From: Ferrovibrio sp964429465
GTDB taxonomy: Bacteria > Pseudomonadota > Alphaproteobacteria > Ferrovibrionales > Ferrovibrionaceae
Assembly (NCBI GenBank): GCA_964429465.1
Contig: CAYSCA010000179.1
Coordinates: 1-7,118, forward strand
Reading direction: 5' to 3'
Length of the DNA stretch: 7,118 nt
Below, in pieces: positions 6,379-7,118 of the stretch; the stretch's first letter is position 1, and each line of letters starts with the position of its first letter. The notes beneath the pieces were generated by a model. That model was given only the letters and a program-made list of their open reading frames with translations, did no database searches and was not told the DNA's origin. The position numbers and the translations under genes were made by a program.

Positions 6379-7118
6379 ATGAGCAAAGATGCCGATCCGC
6401 CGAGTCACCGCGTTCTCAATCCTCAGGGGCGCGCGCCCGCAGTACTGATCTGTGATCATGCGAGCTGCCTGGTGCCGGCAGCGCTGAACCGCCTCGGGCT
6501 GCCGGACGAGGAGATTGTCCGTCATATCGGCTGGGATCCGGGCACCGCAGCCCTGGGCGAGCGCCTCGCGAAGTCGCTGGATGCCCCGGCCGTGTTGTCG
6601 GGCGTGTCGCGCCTGGTGATCGACTGCAACCGGCGGCCGGACGATCCGACGCTGATCTGCGAAGTGAGCGACGGCACGATCATTCCCGGCAACCGCGATC
6701 TCAGCCCGGAAGAACGCGAGCGCCGGCTTGCGACCTACTATCGCCCCTATCATGCTGCGATCGATGGACAGATGCGGCTGGCCGAGCAGCGCTGCGGTGT
6801 TCCGGCCCTGCTGTCGATTCACAGTTTCACGCCGCGCCTGCGGGTGAAGAACGAAGACCGGCCCTGGCATATCGGTGTGGTCTGGGATCGCGATGGTCGC
6901 CTTGCGCAGCCGCTGCTGCAGGCCCTGCGCGACGAGGACGATCTGGTGGTCGGCGATAACCAGCCCTATAGCGGCCATGCCCATGCCGGCCATTCGATCT
7001 TCGCCCATGGCCAGGACAAGGGCCTGCCGCACGTGATGATCGAGGTGCGGCAGGATCTGGTCAGCGACGAAGCCGGCGTCGCCGAATGGGCGGTGCGGCT
7101 GGAGCGCTGCTTCCGCCG
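6379..7118 (+). CDS. N-formylglutamate amidohydrolase family protein (runs off the right edge)
   Basis: The 246 visible codons match the N-formylglutamate amidohydrolase family, metal-dependent cytosolic enzymes that split N-formyl-L-glutamate to formate and glutamate in one route of histidine breakdown (HutG activity in that route). Motifs in order: LICDHASCLVP (23-33), HIGWDPGTAALGERLA (49-64), SRLVIDCNRRPDDPTLI (77-93), SDGTIIPGNRDLS (97-109), YYRPYHAAID (120-129), SIHSFTPRLR (146-155), PWHIGVVWDRD (162-172), GDNQPYSG (192-199) and LPHVMIEVRQDLV (216-228). Only the C-terminal tail appears to be missing. Cys30 stands where I recall Asn is usual (DHASN). The start at ATG 6379 gives the usual short lead before the first strand but has no clear Shine-Dalgarno. 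In-frame GTG 6307 and ATG 6277 are alternatives; the latter begins only 15 bp from the divergent reductase start. No other hut gene is in view, so a role in histidine use is unproven. Confidence 0.9.
   Translation, partial: MSKDADPPSHRVLNPQGRAPAVLICDHASCLVPAALNRLGLPDEEIVRHIGWDPGTAALGERLAKSLDAPAVLSGVSRLVIDCNRRPDDPTLICEVSDGTIIPGNRDLSPEERERRLATYYRPYHAAIDGQMRLAEQRCGVPALLSIHSFTPRLRVKNEDRPWHIGVVWDRDGRLAQPLLQALRDEDDLVVGDNQPYSGHAHAGHSIFAHGQDKGLPHVMIEVRQDLVSDEAGVAEWAVRLERCFR

Noticed and set aside
6304..7032. A 242-codon minus-strand open frame opposite the amidohydrolase.
   Set aside because: The plus strand encodes many ordered family motifs; the antisense reading has none.

Overview
The window is GC-rich, densely packed bacterial DNA. 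The protein families (a single-chain enoyl-CoA hydratase/3-hydroxyacyl-CoA dehydrogenase, an adrenodoxin-reductase-type ferredoxin reductase, an N-formylglutamate amidohydrolase of the kind common in alphaproteobacteria, RF3) point to a Gram-negative proteobacterium, most likely an alphaproteobacterium. No genus can be named from what is visible. There are seven protein genes and no tRNA, rRNA, CRISPR array, insertion sequence or other sign of a mobile element. A run of 100 N marks an assembly gap inside one gene, which suggests a draft or metagenome assembly.

Layout. Positions 1-321 (minus) hold the first 107 codons of peptide chain release factor 3 (prfC), which runs off the left edge. Positions 367-2143 (minus) hold a bifunctional fatty-acid beta-oxidation enzyme, with the gap at 1827-1926 hiding most of its hydratase domain. 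Its promoter region (2144-2252) is shared divergently with a plus-strand gene (2253-3098) for a TolA/TonB-like envelope protein. That gene converges, with only 9 bp between stop codons, on a three-gene minus-strand operon read from 6261 to 3108: an FprA-like NADPH-ferredoxin reductase, a glutathione S-transferase family protein and an MFS transporter, linked by two 4-bp stop/start overlaps. Divergent from that operon, an N-formylglutamate amidohydrolase gene starts near 6379 and runs off the right edge.

How the parts relate. The beta-oxidation enzyme and prfC may be co-transcribed, since 45 bp separate them and no promoter is evident between. The reductase, GST and MFS genes are almost certainly one translationally coupled transcript, which suggests a shared redox, detoxification or export role with unknown substrate. 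The TolA/TonB-like protein stands alone without tolQ/tolR or exbB/exbD partners in view.

The most informative non-coding signal lies upstream of the beta-oxidation gene: a sigma70-like promoter with a 17-bp spacer, followed at once by a perfect 8-bp-arm inverted repeat over the expected transcription start, as expected of a repressor operator. I see no clearly new biological system here; most of the window is recognisable core and accessory metabolism.
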